Of a DNA stretch of 64,000 bases, positions 24,750 to 34,457 are shown one piece after another. Source of the stretch: Streptomyces albipurpureus. GTDB taxonomy: Bacteria > Actinomycetota > Actinomycetes > Streptomycetales > Streptomycetaceae. Location: contig NZ_JAMQAW010000002.1 of assembly GCF_023701525.1 (NCBI RefSeq), positions 68,496-132,495 on the forward strand, written 5' to 3'. The position numbers and the translations under genes were made by a program. The notes under the pieces were generated by a model. The model saw only the letters and a list, made by a program, of their open reading frames with translations. It searched no databases and had not been told where the DNA came from. Each line of letters opens with the position of its first letter. Position 1 is the stretch's first letter.

Positions 24750-24772
24750 GCCGGGGCCCGTCGCGCCCCGGC
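24750..24772. terminator. Terminator hairpin ending the sulfur operon
   Basis: GCCGGGGC pairs with GCCCCGGC over a 7-nt loop, 34 bp after the chelatase stop. The surroundings are further G/C-rich dyads. It probably ends the operon transcript. Confidence 0.7.
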
Positions 24773-25006
24773 CCCCGGTGGCGCGGGGGTGGCCGAGACG
24801 CCCTGCCTATGGGGCGGCCTGCTCGCTGCCACCGCGGACCTTCCGGCTGTCCTGCGACCTGATCGGCCTGTCTCGGGGTCCGATCAGTCTGTCTCGGGGC
24901 CCGATCGGGGGTGCACTGTCCGCGGCCCGTTTCGGTGACAGATTCGTGGCGCTCCGGTGACGGTCGACGGGCGTGCACGGTGCACTATCGGGGGAAGGAG
25001 GCCGAC

Positions 25007-25204
25007 ATGTCTTTTCATTACCACAAGCGGATCACGCTGATCCCCAAGCTGCTCCACCTCAACATCGGCACCCACGGCTGGACGCTGACACTGGGTGGAC
25101 GTCGTGCGCATCTGACCCGGGACAGCCATGGCAGGCGTGGTGCGGCCGTACGGCTTCCCGGTGGTTTCACCTGGCGCCGGCACTCTCGCCGTAACCGCCA
25201 CTGA
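25007..25204 (+). CDS. DUF4236-like small basic protein
   Basis: 65 residues, starting after a strong GGGGAAGGAGG. The sequence MSFHYHKRITLIPKLLHLNI then GTHGWTLTLGGRRAHLT resembles the N-terminal beta-rich motif of DUF4236 (K-R-I-x-L-x-P-x-L-x-L-N). It is very basic (R/H-rich C-terminus). Function is unknown. Its last 38 bp overlap the 3' end of the convergent DUF1697 gene. Confidence 0.75.
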   Translation: MSFHYHKRITLIPKLLHLNIGTHGWTLTLGGRRAHLTRDSHGRRGAAVRLPGGFTWRRHSRRNRH

Positions 25205-25751
25205 CCGCGGTCAGTTCCACCAGTTTGCGAACCGTGTTCCAGTTGCGGGTCGTTGCGACGACTCCGCGAAGGAGAGCGGGTCTGGCGAGGGCCTCGGCGA
25301 GCTTGGAGCGGCCGAGGCCGTCGGGTACGTAGAGATAGAGCGACCGATCGCCCAGTCGAAAGGCCTCGGGTGCGAACGCCGACTGGTCGAGGGCCGCCAG
25401 CCGTTCGGGGCCGACCTGCTCGGAGAAGTAGGTGACATGAAGCTGTTTGGGCTCCAGTGAGTCCGCCGGGAAGGGGCAGTCATCGGCGATGGCTGCCAGA
25501 TAGGCGTGCTCGCGGATCAGGCAGTCCACCGCGAAGCCGAAGTGCTTTTCGATCGCCCGTTCCAGTGCCGCGGCAAGTGCCTCCTCCCCGTCCCCTGCTT
25601 GGCTGCTGAAGGCCGCGTTGCCGCTCTGGAGATAGGTGGTGACATCCGAGTGGCCCAGCTCCGTGAGGAGCTCTCGGAGGGCGCCCATGGGCACCTTCCT
25701 CTTGCCGCCGACATTGATACCGCGTAGCAGGGCTGCGTATCTGGTGGTCAT
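25167..25751 (-). CDS. DUF1697 family protein
   Basis: 194 residues starting MTTRYAALLRGINVGGKRKV, the typical DUF1697 N-terminus, with LTELGHSDVTTYLQSGNAAF next and a conserved C-terminal ATTRNWNTVRKLVEL. The role is unknown. The ATG at 25751 is chosen because family similarity begins exactly there; the upstream in-frame residues are low complexity. Confidence 0.9.
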   Translation of the reverse strand: MTTRYAALLRGINVGGKRKVPMGALRELLTELGHSDVTTYLQSGNAAFSSQAGDGEEALAAALERAIEKHFGFAVDCLIREHAYLAAIADDCPFPADSLEPKQLHVTYFSEQVGPERLAALDQSAFAPEAFRLGDRSLYLYVPDGLGRSKLAEALARPALLRGVVATTRNWNTVRKLVELTAVSGGYGESAGAR

Positions 25752-25839
25752 GAGGCTCAGGGTAGGACGGTCGCCGCACCCCGTGGGGGAGGGTACGGCG
25801 ACCGCGCTCAGATGCGGCAGCGGGTGCCGCGATCCACTG

Positions 25840-27036
25840 CTACGGGACGATCTTGAGGAGCTTGTTGATCGTGCCCGGGCCGGCGTTGGAGATCCGGCCG
25901 GGGGTGGCACCGTCGGTCAGTGCCCTGGCTATCTGCGCCGGGGTGGCTCTGGGGTGGTTGGCGAGATAGATGGCTGCCGCACCGACGACATGCGGGGTGG
26001 CCATGGACGTTCCGGAGATCGTCCGGGTGGCGGTGTCGCTGTTGTGCCAGGTCGACGTGATGTCCGAACCGGGCGCGTAGATATCGACGATGCTGCCGAA
26101 GTTGGAGAATCCGGACTGGGTGTCCGTCCTCGTCGATGACGCCACCGTGATGGCCTCCCGGACCCGGGACGGCGAGCCTTGACCCGCGTCCCTGGACTCG
26201 TTCCCGGCTGCTACGCCGAAGGCGACTCCGGAGGCGATCGCCCGGCGAACGGCCGCGTCGAGGGCCGGGTCGGCGCTACCGCCGAGGCTCATATTGGCGA
26301 CCGAGGGGCCCTTGCGGTTCTTGGTGACCCAGTCGATACCCGCGATGACCTGCTCGGTGGTGCCGGAGCCCTGGTCGTCGAGGACCCGAACGGCGACGAT
26401 CTTCGCCTGCTTGGCCACGCCGTACCGAGCACCCGCGATGGTGCCCGCTACGTGTGTGCCATGGCCATTGCCGTCCGTGGCGATGTTGTCGTTGTCGATC
26501 GCGTCAAAGCCGTGGACCGCCCGGCCTCCGAAGTCCCGGTGGCTGACCCGGACTCCGGTGTCGATGACGAACGCCGTCACTCCGGCACCCGCGCTGTCGG
26601 GGTAGTTGTAGCGACGGTCGCCCGCCGTGACGGCCTGGTCGATGCGGTCCAGTCCCCAGGTCGGGTTGGTCTGCGTGGCGGAGATGCTGAAGCGCTTGTT
26701 CTGGACCACCTTGGCGACGGCGGGGTGCATGGCGAGGTTCTTCGCCTCGTCCTCGGTCATCCCGGTGGTGGAGAAGCCGTTGACCGCGGAGTTGTACTCC
26801 CGCTTCAGCTTGCCGCCGTACTCCTTGGCGAGACTGCGCTTGTCGGCCTTCTGATCCAGCAGCACGATATAGCTTCCGGCCACCGCGCCTTCGGCGTTCA
26901 CACCGTGTACGACGCCCTCGGGGGCCGAAGACGCCCCGGCGAAGGTCGTACCGATGAACAGTCCGCCGGACACGGCCGCGATGGCCGCCATGGCCGCCGT
27001 TGACTTGATCCTGCTTTTGCGTCTGTGAGTTGCCAT
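25840..27036 (-). CDS. Secreted S8 family serine protease (proteinase K-like subtilase)
   Basis: 398 residues. A signal peptide (about 1-35, AAMAAIAAVSGGLFIG) precedes an I9 propeptide (about 50-115, VAGSYIVLLDQKADKRSLAK). The catalytic triad is intact: Asp in AFVIDTGVRVSHRDF, His in GNGHGTHVAGTIAG, Ser in ISGTSMATPHVVGAA. The propeptide is removed after secretion. It is an extracellular scavenging protease typical of Streptomyces. The ATG at 27036 follows GAGGAGATCC. No C-terminal extra domain is present. Confidence 0.95.
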   Translation of the reverse strand: MATHRRKSRIKSTAAMAAIAAVSGGLFIGTTFAGASSAPEGVVHGVNAEGAVAGSYIVLLDQKADKRSLAKEYGGKLKREYNSAVNGFSTTGMTEDEAKNLAMHPAVAKVVQNKRFSISATQTNPTWGLDRIDQAVTAGDRRYNYPDSAGAGVTAFVIDTGVRVSHRDFGGRAVHGFDAIDNDNIATDGNGHGTHVAGTIAGARYGVAKQAKIVAVRVLDDQGSGTTEQVIAGIDWVTKNRKGPSVANMSLGGSADPALDAAVRRAIASGVAFGVAAGNESRDAGQGSPSRVREAITVASSTRTDTQSGFSNFGSIVDIYAPGSDITSTWHNSDTATRTISGTSMATPHVVGAAAIYLANHPRATPAQIARALTDGATPGRISNAGPGTINKLLKIVP

Positions 27037-27416
27037 GGAGAGGATCTCCTCGTCAGCAGGTGTGGGGGGCACTTCCCGGCCGCGAGATCCTCCGGGAGAT
27101 GGCTCGAAACCTTGGCCGATTGACGCGCCCAGTTCAAGCGGTTCCGCCAGCTGTGACTTTGGCAACAGGAATTCACAACTACAACAGGCCAACTCTCCCA
27201 AGTGGCTTGCGGACTCGACCACTCCGGCCCCACGGGTACCAGCCCCAGATAGATGTAAGGGGCTTGAACCGCCCCTCTGGGGGATGCCTGCCGTCCCTGG
27301 GTACTAGACGCCCGCCCCTCGGTTCATCGAACAGTATGACGAGGTGGAAGGGGGTGCGGCCGTAGCGTCATTGGTCGAGACAACAGGACCGCACCCACTG
27401 GGGGATTGAGGCTGTC
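27037..27416. other. Intergenic region between divergent protease and MMPL genes
   Basis: 380 bp with relatively low G/C patches (near 27160-27190 and 27330-27350). It should hold both promoters. I see no RNA motif, repeat or small gene with a ribosome binding site. Confidence 0.6.
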
Positions 27417-29672
27417 ATGGAGCATGCGGGTAGAGGACCACGTGGTTTCGCCGCGCGGGCCGGGGGATGGAGCGCGCGACACCGCTGGGCAGCCGTCGGC
27501 ATCTGGGTGCTGTTCGTCCTGGTCTCCATGGTGGCCGGCTCGGCCGCCGGACGGCAGGACATCAAGGGCAGTGAGCAACTGAAGGGCGAGACCACCGAAG
27601 CCGCCCGGATAGTCGACAAGGCCGGCATCGAGGAGCCGGTCGGCGAGTCCGTCTTGCTGCAGGGCAAGGACGACGCCATCAAGGCGACCGCCCCGGAGTT
27701 CAGGGCGGCCGTCGACGCGGTGATGAAGTCGGTGGCGGCAACCGGCGAGGTGACCGGGGTGACATCGCCGTACACCAGCAAGAGCATCTCCAAGGACGGC
27801 CTCAGCGCGCTGGTGCAGTTCGATATGCGGGGTGACCCGGAGACCGCGACTGACCGGATCGAGCCGGTACTCAAGGCCGTCAAACAGGTGCAGGGCGACC
27901 ACCCGAAGCTGCGGATCGAGCAGATCGGCGGCGCGAGCATGACCAAGACGTTCGACGATGCCTTCGGCGATGACTTCAAGCAGGCGGAGTACTCGGCCGT
28001 GCCCGTCGCCCTGGGCATTCTGCTGATCGCGTTCGGAGCCCTGGTCGCGGCGCTGATACCCGTTGCACTTGCCATCACCGCGATCATGGCAACGATGGGT
28101 CTGGTGGGAGTCGTCAGCCACATCCAGCCGATGAGCGATACCGCAGACTCGGTAATGCTGCTGGTGGGGCTGGCAGTTGGGGTCGATTACTGCCTGTTCT
28201 ACCTACGGCGGGAACGCGAGGAGCGCGCGGCGGGACGGGACGCGCAGACGGCGATGATGATTGCGGCTGCGACGAGCGGTCGGGCGATCGTGGTCTCCGG
28301 CGTGACGGTTTGTGTCGCGATGGCGGGAATGCTCTTTACCGGAATTGGCGAGTTCCAGTCCATGGGTCTGGCGTCCCTGATGGTGGTCGCGGTGGCCATG
28401 GTGGGCTCGGTGACGGTCCTGCCCGCACTGCTGTCGCTGCTCGGTGAACGGGTCGAAAAGGGTCGGGTGCCCTTCATCGGCAAGCTCAAACGCGGCGACA
28501 ACGGAGAGAGCCGATTCTGGTCTGCGGTGCTGGGTGGAGTACTGAAGCGTCCGGTGGTCTCCCTGCTGGTGGCCACGGGTGCCTTGGTGGCGGTCGCCGC
28601 CCCCGCGCTGGGGATGAAGACCCAGGAACTCAAGCTGAACCAGGAGTTCGGCGACTCGCTGCCGATCGTCGCCACCTATGAGCGCGTCAACGAGGCGTTC
28701 CCGGGCGGCGCGGAGCCGGCCGAGGTGGTGGTCAAGGCGGACGACATCAACGCGGCCCCGGTGAAGCGGGCGATCGAGCAGTTCCGTGCGCGGGCCGTCA
28801 GTTCGGGGGCGTCGCGGGGACCGGTGGAGATAGTGACCCACGATGCGCAGAATCTGGCGTTCATCTACGTCCCGCTGATCGGCGGCGCCGACCAGGACAA
28901 GGCGGCGAAGAGCCTGGATCTCCTGCGCGACGAGGTACGACCCGCGACGCTCGGCGAGGTCGCCGGGGTCAAGGCGCCGATCACCGGGCAGGTCGCCGGA
29001 TCAAAGGACTTCAACGACCAGATCACCGAAGCGGTCACGCCGGTCTTCGCCTTCGTGGTGGTGTTCGCCTTCCTGCTGATGCTGCTGTCGTTCCGTTCAC
29101 TGACGATCGCGGTGACCTCGATCGTACTGAACCTGCTGTCGGTCGGTGCCGCGTACGGAATCCTCACGGCCATCTTCCAGCACGGTTGGGGAGCGTCCCT
29201 GGTGGGGGCCGAGGGCGTGGGCGCGATCGTCGCCTGGCTGCCGCTCTTCCTCTTCGTGATCCTGTTCGGCCTGTCGATGGACTACCACGTCTTCGTGGTG
29301 TCGCGCATCCGTGAGGCACGGATGCAGGGTCGTACGACACAGGACGCGATCGCCCACGGGGTGGTCACCACGGCGGGCGTGGTGACCAGCGCGGCTGTGA
29401 TCATGGTGGCGGTCTTCGCGATCTTCGGCACGCTGTCGATGCAGTCGATGAAGCAGATGGGAGTGGGTCTGGCGGCCGCGGTACTGATCGACGCCACGGT
29501 GATTCGGGGTGTGCTGCTCCCCGCGGCGATGGCACTGCTCGGGGAGCGGAACTGGTACTTCCCCAAGTGGCTCGAGTGGCTGCCGGACATGACCCATGAC
29601 GAGGGTGCGGTGGCCGAGCCCCCGGTGCGCGAGCGCGATGACGAAGGAAGCCATACACCGGTGCCGGTGTAG
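27417..29672 (+). CDS. MMPL-family RND transporter
   Basis: 751 residues with about 12 TM helices in two halves (one helix, a soluble porter domain, then a five-helix bundle, twice). Conserved transmembrane motifs include GLAVGVDYCLFYLRRERE and FGLSMDYHVFVVSRIREARM. MMPL proteins export lipids, siderophores or drugs using the proton gradient; in streptomycetes the substrate is usually unknown. The C-terminus is short and acidic. ATG 27417 has GGGGGATTGAGG upstream. Confidence 0.93.
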   Translation: MEHAGRGPRGFAARAGGWSARHRWAAVGIWVLFVLVSMVAGSAAGRQDIKGSEQLKGETTEAARIVDKAGIEEPVGESVLLQGKDDAIKATAPEFRAAVDAVMKSVAATGEVTGVTSPYTSKSISKDGLSALVQFDMRGDPETATDRIEPVLKAVKQVQGDHPKLRIEQIGGASMTKTFDDAFGDDFKQAEYSAVPVALGILLIAFGALVAALIPVALAITAIMATMGLVGVVSHIQPMSDTADSVMLLVGLAVGVDYCLFYLRREREERAAGRDAQTAMMIAAATSGRAIVVSGVTVCVAMAGMLFTGIGEFQSMGLASLMVVAVAMVGSVTVLPALLSLLGERVEKGRVPFIGKLKRGDNGESRFWSAVLGGVLKRPVVSLLVATGALVAVAAPALGMKTQELKLNQEFGDSLPIVATYERVNEAFPGGAEPAEVVVKADDINAAPVKRAIEQFRARAVSSGASRGPVEIVTHDAQNLAFIYVPLIGGADQDKAAKSLDLLRDEVRPATLGEVAGVKAPITGQVAGSKDFNDQITEAVTPVFAFVVVFAFLLMLLSFRSLTIAVTSIVLNLLSVGAAYGILTAIFQHGWGASLVGAEGVGAIVAWLPLFLFVILFGLSMDYHVFVVSRIREARMQGRTTQDAIAHGVVTTAGVVTSAAVIMVAVFAIFGTLSMQSMKQMGVGLAAAVLIDATVIRGVLLPAAMALLGERNWYFPKWLEWLPDMTHDEGAVAEPPVRERDDEGSHTPVPV

Positions 29673-29691
29673 CCGGGGACGCGCGTCACGG

Positions 29692-29736
29692 AGGGGCGGA
29701 GTCCTTGGGCGGTTTCCCAGGGTCGACTCCGCCCCT
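29692..29736. terminator. Terminator hairpin after the MMPL gene
   Basis: AGGGGCGGAGTC pairs with GACTCCGCCCCT (12 bp), and the enclosed loop holds a second small stem (CTTGGG/CCCAGG). It starts 20 bp after the MMPL stop. Confidence 0.8.
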
Positions 29737-29790
29737 GGGAGCTGCCTTGCGGCGCGGAAGGCACCGCGTCCGTCCCTTGACCGCGTGCCT

Positions 29791-29884
29791 GCATCCTTTG
29801 CCGCATCCCCTGCCCGCATCCCCTGCCCGCGTCCCCTGCCCGCGTCCCTTGCCCGCGTCCCCTGCCCGCGTCCCTTGCCCGCGT
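29791..29884. repeat. 13-bp minisatellite between convergent genes
   Basis: A unit like GCGTCCCCTGCCC repeats at 29791, 29803, 29816, 29829, 29842, 29855, 29868 and partly 29881, with A/G and C/T variants and a mostly 13-bp period. It is not a multiple of three, lies between two convergent genes, and is non-coding. Confidence 0.85.
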
Positions 29885-29953
29885 TTTCGACCGGTCCCGG
29901 AGGAAGTGCCCAGCGCACCTCGCACTGGGCTCCGGCGCTCCGGGTGACGGCCC

Positions 29954-31171
29954 TCAGCGTTGCCCCTGGGCCCGAGCGGGCAGTTCCGACTCGATCAGAC
30001 GGACGGCATGTTCCGTTCCCCCTTCGCGGGCCATGGCTTCGCGGATCTCGCCCAGCCTTCGGGCCACTTCCGGGTCGGCAACCAGGCTCAGTACCGCTTC
30101 ACGCAACTCCTCCGCGGTGGCCGTCGCGGAGTCCAGCCGGCGGGCGACGCCCAGACCGACCAGCATGTCCGCGTTGCCGAATTGGTCCACCGCCTGGGGG
30201 ACCGCCACCATCGGAGTCGCGGTGGCTAGACCCTCTTGGCTGCCGCCGGCCCCGGCATGGGTGATGAAGGCATCCGCCTGTCGTAGCACCGAGAGCTGCG
30301 GCACCCAGGAACCCACCTCCACCTGGGCCGGGATCACACCGAGCTCGGTCGGATCGACATGCCGTCCGATCTGGAGGACGGTGTGCCAGCCCGGCAGTTC
30401 ACCGAACGCCCGCACACACTCCCGGTAGAACGCGGCCTGTTTGGTGTAGGAGGACCCGAGCGACACCAGCAGTACCCGCTCCGCGCCTTCGGGCCGGTGC
30501 CACTCTCCCTGGGCCTTGCGGTCGCCCTGGCAGGCGCCGACGAAGGTGAAGGTGGACTCGTCCACCCGGTCCGCGTGCGGCTGGAGCGCCCGGGGAATCA
30601 GCACGATGCCCCGACGGGGTCGGCCCACCAGATGGTCCGGGTCCGTATCGGGGAGACCGTTCTCCGCCAGCCAGGCGGCGAAGCGCGCGTAGTACGCCTG
30701 CCCCCGGGGTGACTTCCTCAGCTCCTCCGCCATGGGCGCGGCGATCTCCTGGTGGTAGCCCTCCCAGGGGACCAGGTTGGGCCAGAGGGCGACCGCGGGA
30801 ACGCCCCAACGGTGGGCGAGCACGGGGGCTGGATAGGCCGTGATGTCATGGATGACCAGGTCTGGCTCATCTCCTTCGAATGCCGCGGCGAGCTGGGGCA
30901 GCACCTGGATCGCGTCGGTGAGGAACGGTTCGATGTTGTCGATCAGCTCCGTACCCCAGGCATCGGGATCGTCCTCGGTGGGGAGCTTGGATTCGTAGAC
31001 CACGGGTGTGGCACCGGTCTCGGCGACTCGCTCCGCGAAGGAGGCGGGGATGGCGTAGCTGACCCGATGTCCGCGTGCCACCAGCTCCCGGATGACCTCG
31101 ATGCTGGGGTTCACATGGCCGGGCGCGGCAATGGAGAACATGGCGATGTGGACACGCTGCGGTTCGTTCAT
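29954..31171 (-). CDS. Macrolide-type UDP-glycosyltransferase (MGT/OleD family)
   Basis: 405 residues, GT-B fold, GT1 family. The N-terminus [20 protein letters not shown] contains the catalytic-base His. [20 protein letters not shown] and the UDP-sugar motif [20 protein letters not shown] match Streptomyces macrolide glycosyltransferases such as Mgt and OleD. These glucosylate macrolides or other acceptors in the cytoplasm, giving resistance. A start at 31171 (MNEPQRV) fits the family; the longer reading adds 12 unrelated residues. It lies 53 bp downstream of a sugar ABC importer and may be co-transcribed. No macrolide synthase is nearby. Confidence 0.93.
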   Translation of the reverse strand: MNEPQRVHIAMFSIAAPGHVNPSIEVIRELVARGHRVSYAIPASFAERVAETGATPVVYESKLPTEDDPDAWGTELIDNIEPFLTDAIQVLPQLAAAFEGDEPDLVIHDITAYPAPVLAHRWGVPAVALWPNLVPWEGYHQEIAAPMAEELRKSPRGQAYYARFAAWLAENGLPDTDPDHLVGRPRRGIVLIPRALQPHADRVDESTFTFVGACQGDRKAQGEWHRPEGAERVLLVSLGSSYTKQAAFYRECVRAFGELPGWHTVLQIGRHVDPTELGVIPAQVEVGSWVPQLSVLRQADAFITHAGAGGSQEGLATATPMVAVPQAVDQFGNADMLVGLGVARRLDSATATAEELREAVLSLVADPEVARRLGEIREAMAREGGTEHAVRLIESELPARAQGQR

Positions 31172-31224
31172 ACCCCGAAGGTAAACGAGACGGAACGTAT
31201 CGTGCAACTAGTTGGCCCCCAGGC

Positions 31225-32520
31225 TCAGCGCTGATATCTCGCCAGTACCAGATTCCCGTCCTTGACCAGCCGCTTCTCCAACTCGTCGAGGTCGATGGCA
31301 CCGCTGTAGAACTCCTGGTACGCCGGGGTGGCCACCTTGTCCTTCCACTCCGGATAGCCCCGCACCGATGGGGCGGGGGCCGACCGAAGCCCCTGGGCGA
31401 GTGCCACCCCCACGGCCCAGCCATCGCGCCGCACCCGCAGGGACGGGTCCGCCAGCGCAGCCGTGCCGGTGGGGAGCATCCAGTCGCCCCGGGCGAGCCG
31501 GACCATATTGCGCGGCTGGAGCATATGGTCGACAAACCGCATGGCCTCCCTCTTGTGCGGGCTGTCCTCGGCGATGGACAAGGTCTGCGGGCTCACTCCC
31601 TGCACGGCCCCCGCATCGCCCACCGGAGCCGGCAGCACGGTCCAGTCAAAGCCGGGTGGAGCCTGCTGCACGATCTGCTGGCGGTAGGAGAACCCGAGCG
31701 GGACCATGGCGTACTTGCCGCCGAAGAGCCCCGGGAGGGTGTCCGACCCTCCTATGCCCAAGGTGCTGCGGGAGGCGGTTCGGTCCGTGTTGACCTGGTC
31801 GTGAATGGTTTCCGGCACCACCGCGTCCGCCGCCGTGAACCCGACCCTCACCTTGCCGTCGGCACGGCGGTGAAAGAGCTGGCCGCCGGCCGACAGCCCC
31901 AGATTGAGGGTGACCGACACCGGTTCCTTGAGCGGCCAGGCGAGTGCGTACTTCCCTCGCCCCATAGCGGCGGTGATCTTCTTGGCCACCGTACGGAACT
32001 CAGGCCAGCTCCAGGGTCGCTCCGCGGTGGGAATGCGTACGCCGGACGCCTTCAGGATCTTTTGATTGGCGATCAGAACCCGGGGTTCCTGGAGGAAGGG
32101 GACGCCGTAGACGCCCTTGCCGAAGGTCACCGTCTCCCAACTCGGGGTGGGGATGTCGGCCCGCAGCCGCTCGGGTAGTAGCCCACTGAGGTCGGCGAGA
32201 TAGCCGCCGTAGGCGAAGTCAGCGAGATCATCGGAAGCGTCATGGATGATGTCCGGAGCTTCGCCGCCCTCAAATGAAGTGAGCAACTGGTCGTGGACGC
32301 TGTTCCAGCTGCCCTGGACGTACTGGACCTGAACATCGGGGTTGCGGGCATTCCACTCCCTTACCAGCTCCCTGTTGGCGTCGACGGACTCCTTCTGCCA
32401 GGCCAGCGACTGGAAACGAAGGCGGATCTTTCCCGAGGCGCTTCCGCTGTCCTCCCCACCCGTGCAGCCGGCGAGCAGGAGCGTCAGGATGGCGATGAGT
32501 GCGAGAATCCGTACCCGCAT
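31225..32520 (-). CDS. Sugar-type ABC transporter substrate-binding lipoprotein
   Basis: 431 residues, family 1 (MalE-like) binding protein. The signal sequence ends in lipobox LLAGC (Cys-20). Typical segments follow: GSWNSVHDQLLTSFEGGEAP, PDIIHDASDDLADFAYGGYL and YGVPFLQEPRVLIANQKIL. It starts at 32520 inside the permease stop (TGATG). It delivers an oligosaccharide or polyol to the two permeases; the ligand is unknown. No dedicated ATPase is present; streptomycetes commonly use the shared MsiK ATPase. Confidence 0.9.
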   Translation of the reverse strand: MRVRILALIAILTLLLAGCTGGEDSGSASGKIRLRFQSLAWQKESVDANRELVREWNARNPDVQVQYVQGSWNSVHDQLLTSFEGGEAPDIIHDASDDLADFAYGGYLADLSGLLPERLRADIPTPSWETVTFGKGVYGVPFLQEPRVLIANQKILKASGVRIPTAERPWSWPEFRTVAKKITAAMGRGKYALAWPLKEPVSVTLNLGLSAGGQLFHRRADGKVRVGFTAADAVVPETIHDQVNTDRTASRSTLGIGGSDTLPGLFGGKYAMVPLGFSYRQQIVQQAPPGFDWTVLPAPVGDAGAVQGVSPQTLSIAEDSPHKREAMRFVDHMLQPRNMVRLARGDWMLPTGTAALADPSLRVRRDGWAVGVALAQGLRSAPAPSVRGYPEWKDKVATPAYQEFYSGAIDLDELEKRLVKDGNLVLARYQR

Positions 32521-33356
32521 CAGGACTTCACCGCCCCCGCCAGCATTCCACCGGTGATACGTCGCTGAATCACCGCGAAGACCACCAATGAGGGGATGGT
32601 CGCCAGAAAGGCCGCGGCGGCGAGCGGGCCCAGATCGGCAGCGCCCTCCGCGCCCAGGAAATGAGTCAGCACGACCGGCAAGGTCTGTTTCTCCGGGGTT
32701 TTGAGCAGGACGAGCGCGAAGAAGAACTCGTTCCATGCGGTGATGAAAGCGAAGAGGGCCGTCGCGGCGATTCCGGGTGCGAGCAGTGGAGCGGTGACCG
32801 AGATCAGGGTACGGAGTCGGCCAGCGCCGTCGACGGCCGCCGCCTCCTCCAATTCACGCGGTACGGCCCTGACGTATCCGGCGAGCATCCAGAGCGCGAA
32901 GGGCAGCGACCAGACGACATAGACCAGGACCAGCCCCGACAGTGTGTTGATCAATCCCAGATTCTTGAGCACCAGAAAGAGCGGAATGATCAGCAGGACA
33001 AAGGGGAACGCCTGGCTGATCACTACCCAGCCGGTGGCGGCGGTGGAGAGTCTGCTGCGATGACGGGCCATGACATAGGCCATCGGGGTGGCGATGGCCA
33101 CGGCGATCACGGCGGCGCAGAGGGCGGCGATCAGGCTGTTGGCCGCGGCTTGGAGCAGTGGCTGTTCTGCAAAAGCCTGCCGGAAGTTGCTCAGGGTGGG
33201 GTCCTGGGGAATCCAGGTGGGGTGCAGTGAGCCCAGTTCCCTGGCCGGCTTGAATGCGGTGGAGATCAGCCAGAGAAAGGGGAAGGCCAGAAAGACGAGA
33301 TAGCCGAGCAGTGCGAGGTACTGCCCCGCCCTGGCGACCGTGCTGGTGCGGTTCAT
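32520..33356 (-). CDS. Carbohydrate ABC transporter permease (MalG type)
   Basis: 278 residues with six TM helices and the EAA loop ELEEAAAVDGAGRLRTLISV. It ends GGMLAGAVKS, typical of MalG-type subunits. It overlaps the other permease by 4 bp (ATGA) and the binding protein by TGATG, so the three are translationally coupled. Confidence 0.93.
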   Translation of the reverse strand: MNRTSTVARAGQYLALLGYLVFLAFPFLWLISTAFKPARELGSLHPTWIPQDPTLSNFRQAFAEQPLLQAAANSLIAALCAAVIAVAIATPMAYVMARHRSRLSTAATGWVVISQAFPFVLLIIPLFLVLKNLGLINTLSGLVLVYVVWSLPFALWMLAGYVRAVPRELEEAAAVDGAGRLRTLISVTAPLLAPGIAATALFAFITAWNEFFFALVLLKTPEKQTLPVVLTHFLGAEGAADLGPLAAAAFLATIPSLVVFAVIQRRITGGMLAGAVKS

Positions 33357-34258
33357 CGCTCCTCCTCTCCCTTGAGCCGGCCCACCAGATAGACGGCGAG
33401 CAGCACCGAGATGACGGCGACCATGACACAGCCCATGGCGGCCGCGTAGCCGAACTGGCCGTAGCGGAAGGCCTCTTCGTAGGCGAAGAGCATCGGCAGT
33501 CGGGTGCGTCCACCGGGGCCTCCGTTGGTGAGCACATAGACCAGGGCGAACGCGTTGAAGTTCCAGATGAAATTGAGCGCGCTGATCGCCAGTGCGATGG
33601 GCTTGAGGGCCGGCCAGGTGACCGTCCAGAACCGCCGCCAGGCGTTTGCGCCATCGAGGGCGGCTGCCTCATGGAGTTCGTGTGGGGTGTTCTGGAGGCC
33701 GGCCAGGAGGGCGACCGCGGTCTGTGGCATACCCGCCCAGATACCGACGATGATCACGGCGGGGAGCGCGGTACCGAGTCCGGTCAGCCAGTCACGGCCG
33801 TCTCCGAGGCCCAGATCGCGGATGGTCTCGTTGAGGATGCCCGCGTCGGGGTTGTAGACCAGTCGCCACATGATGCCGACGACCACCTCGGGCATCGCCC
33901 ACGGAATGATGGCCAGGGCGCGAGCGAGCCACCGCAGTCGCAGTCTCTGGTCGAGGAGCAGGGCCAGACCGAGTGCCAGCACGAACTGCGGGACGGTCAC
34001 TCCGACGGCCCAGAGCAGTCCGATGCCGAAGGAGTCCCAGAAGAGGGTGTCGTGGATCAGGTCGCGGAAGTTGAGGGTGCCGATCCATTCGGTGGGCTCG
34101 GTCCGGCCTGCCTGGGAGTCGGTGAAGGCGAGGGCGATTCCGTAGAGCAGTGGGCCCACGCTGAGTACCAGGATCGGGATCAGGGCGGGGAGAACCAGGA
34201 ACCAGGCCCCGTGGTCCAGATGTTTCCTGGACCTTGGGGCCGTGCTCGCCGATGTCAC
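33353..34258 (-). CDS. Carbohydrate ABC transporter permease (MalF type)
   Basis: 301 residues starting at GTG 34258 after AAGGAG. About six TM helices; the EAA loop reads LHEAAALDGANAWRRFWTV. First gene of a permease-permease-binding-protein-glycosyltransferase series. The 199-bp region upstream is shared with a divergent kinase gene and should hold the promoter. A GATC-rich dyad near 34300-34312 is a possible operator. Confidence 0.93.
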   Translation of the reverse strand: MTSASTAPRSRKHLDHGAWFLVLPALIPILVLSVGPLLYGIALAFTDSQAGRTEPTEWIGTLNFRDLIHDTLFWDSFGIGLLWAVGVTVPQFVLALGLALLLDQRLRLRWLARALAIIPWAMPEVVVGIMWRLVYNPDAGILNETIRDLGLGDGRDWLTGLGTALPAVIIVGIWAGMPQTAVALLAGLQNTPHELHEAAALDGANAWRRFWTVTWPALKPIALAISALNFIWNFNAFALVYVLTNGGPGGRTRLPMLFAYEEAFRYGQFGYAAAMGCVMVAVISVLLAVYLVGRLKGEEER

Positions 34259-34457
34259 AGATTCAACTCCTTCAGCGCTTTTGACGTTTTTAGGGAGGTT
34301 GATCCTGATCTATTCCGAACAACGGCTTCCGTCATCGTGCTGATCGCCCAACGCTTCGTCAAGGAGGCCAGAGCGTGGATGCAACACTTTGGCGGGTTAG
34401 AACCGGTGTGGCTGGTGGGACACGTGACCAGCGGAACAGAGTGGAAGAGGCACGGCG

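Noticed and set aside
29791..29884. CRISPR-like array
   Set aside because: Units of 13 bp with no unique spacers; a minisatellite, not CRISPR. No cas genes seen.
34259..34457. Defined sigma promoters in the divergent gap
   Set aside because: TTGACG hexamers occur, but none has a convincing -10 at 16-18 bp on the right strand.
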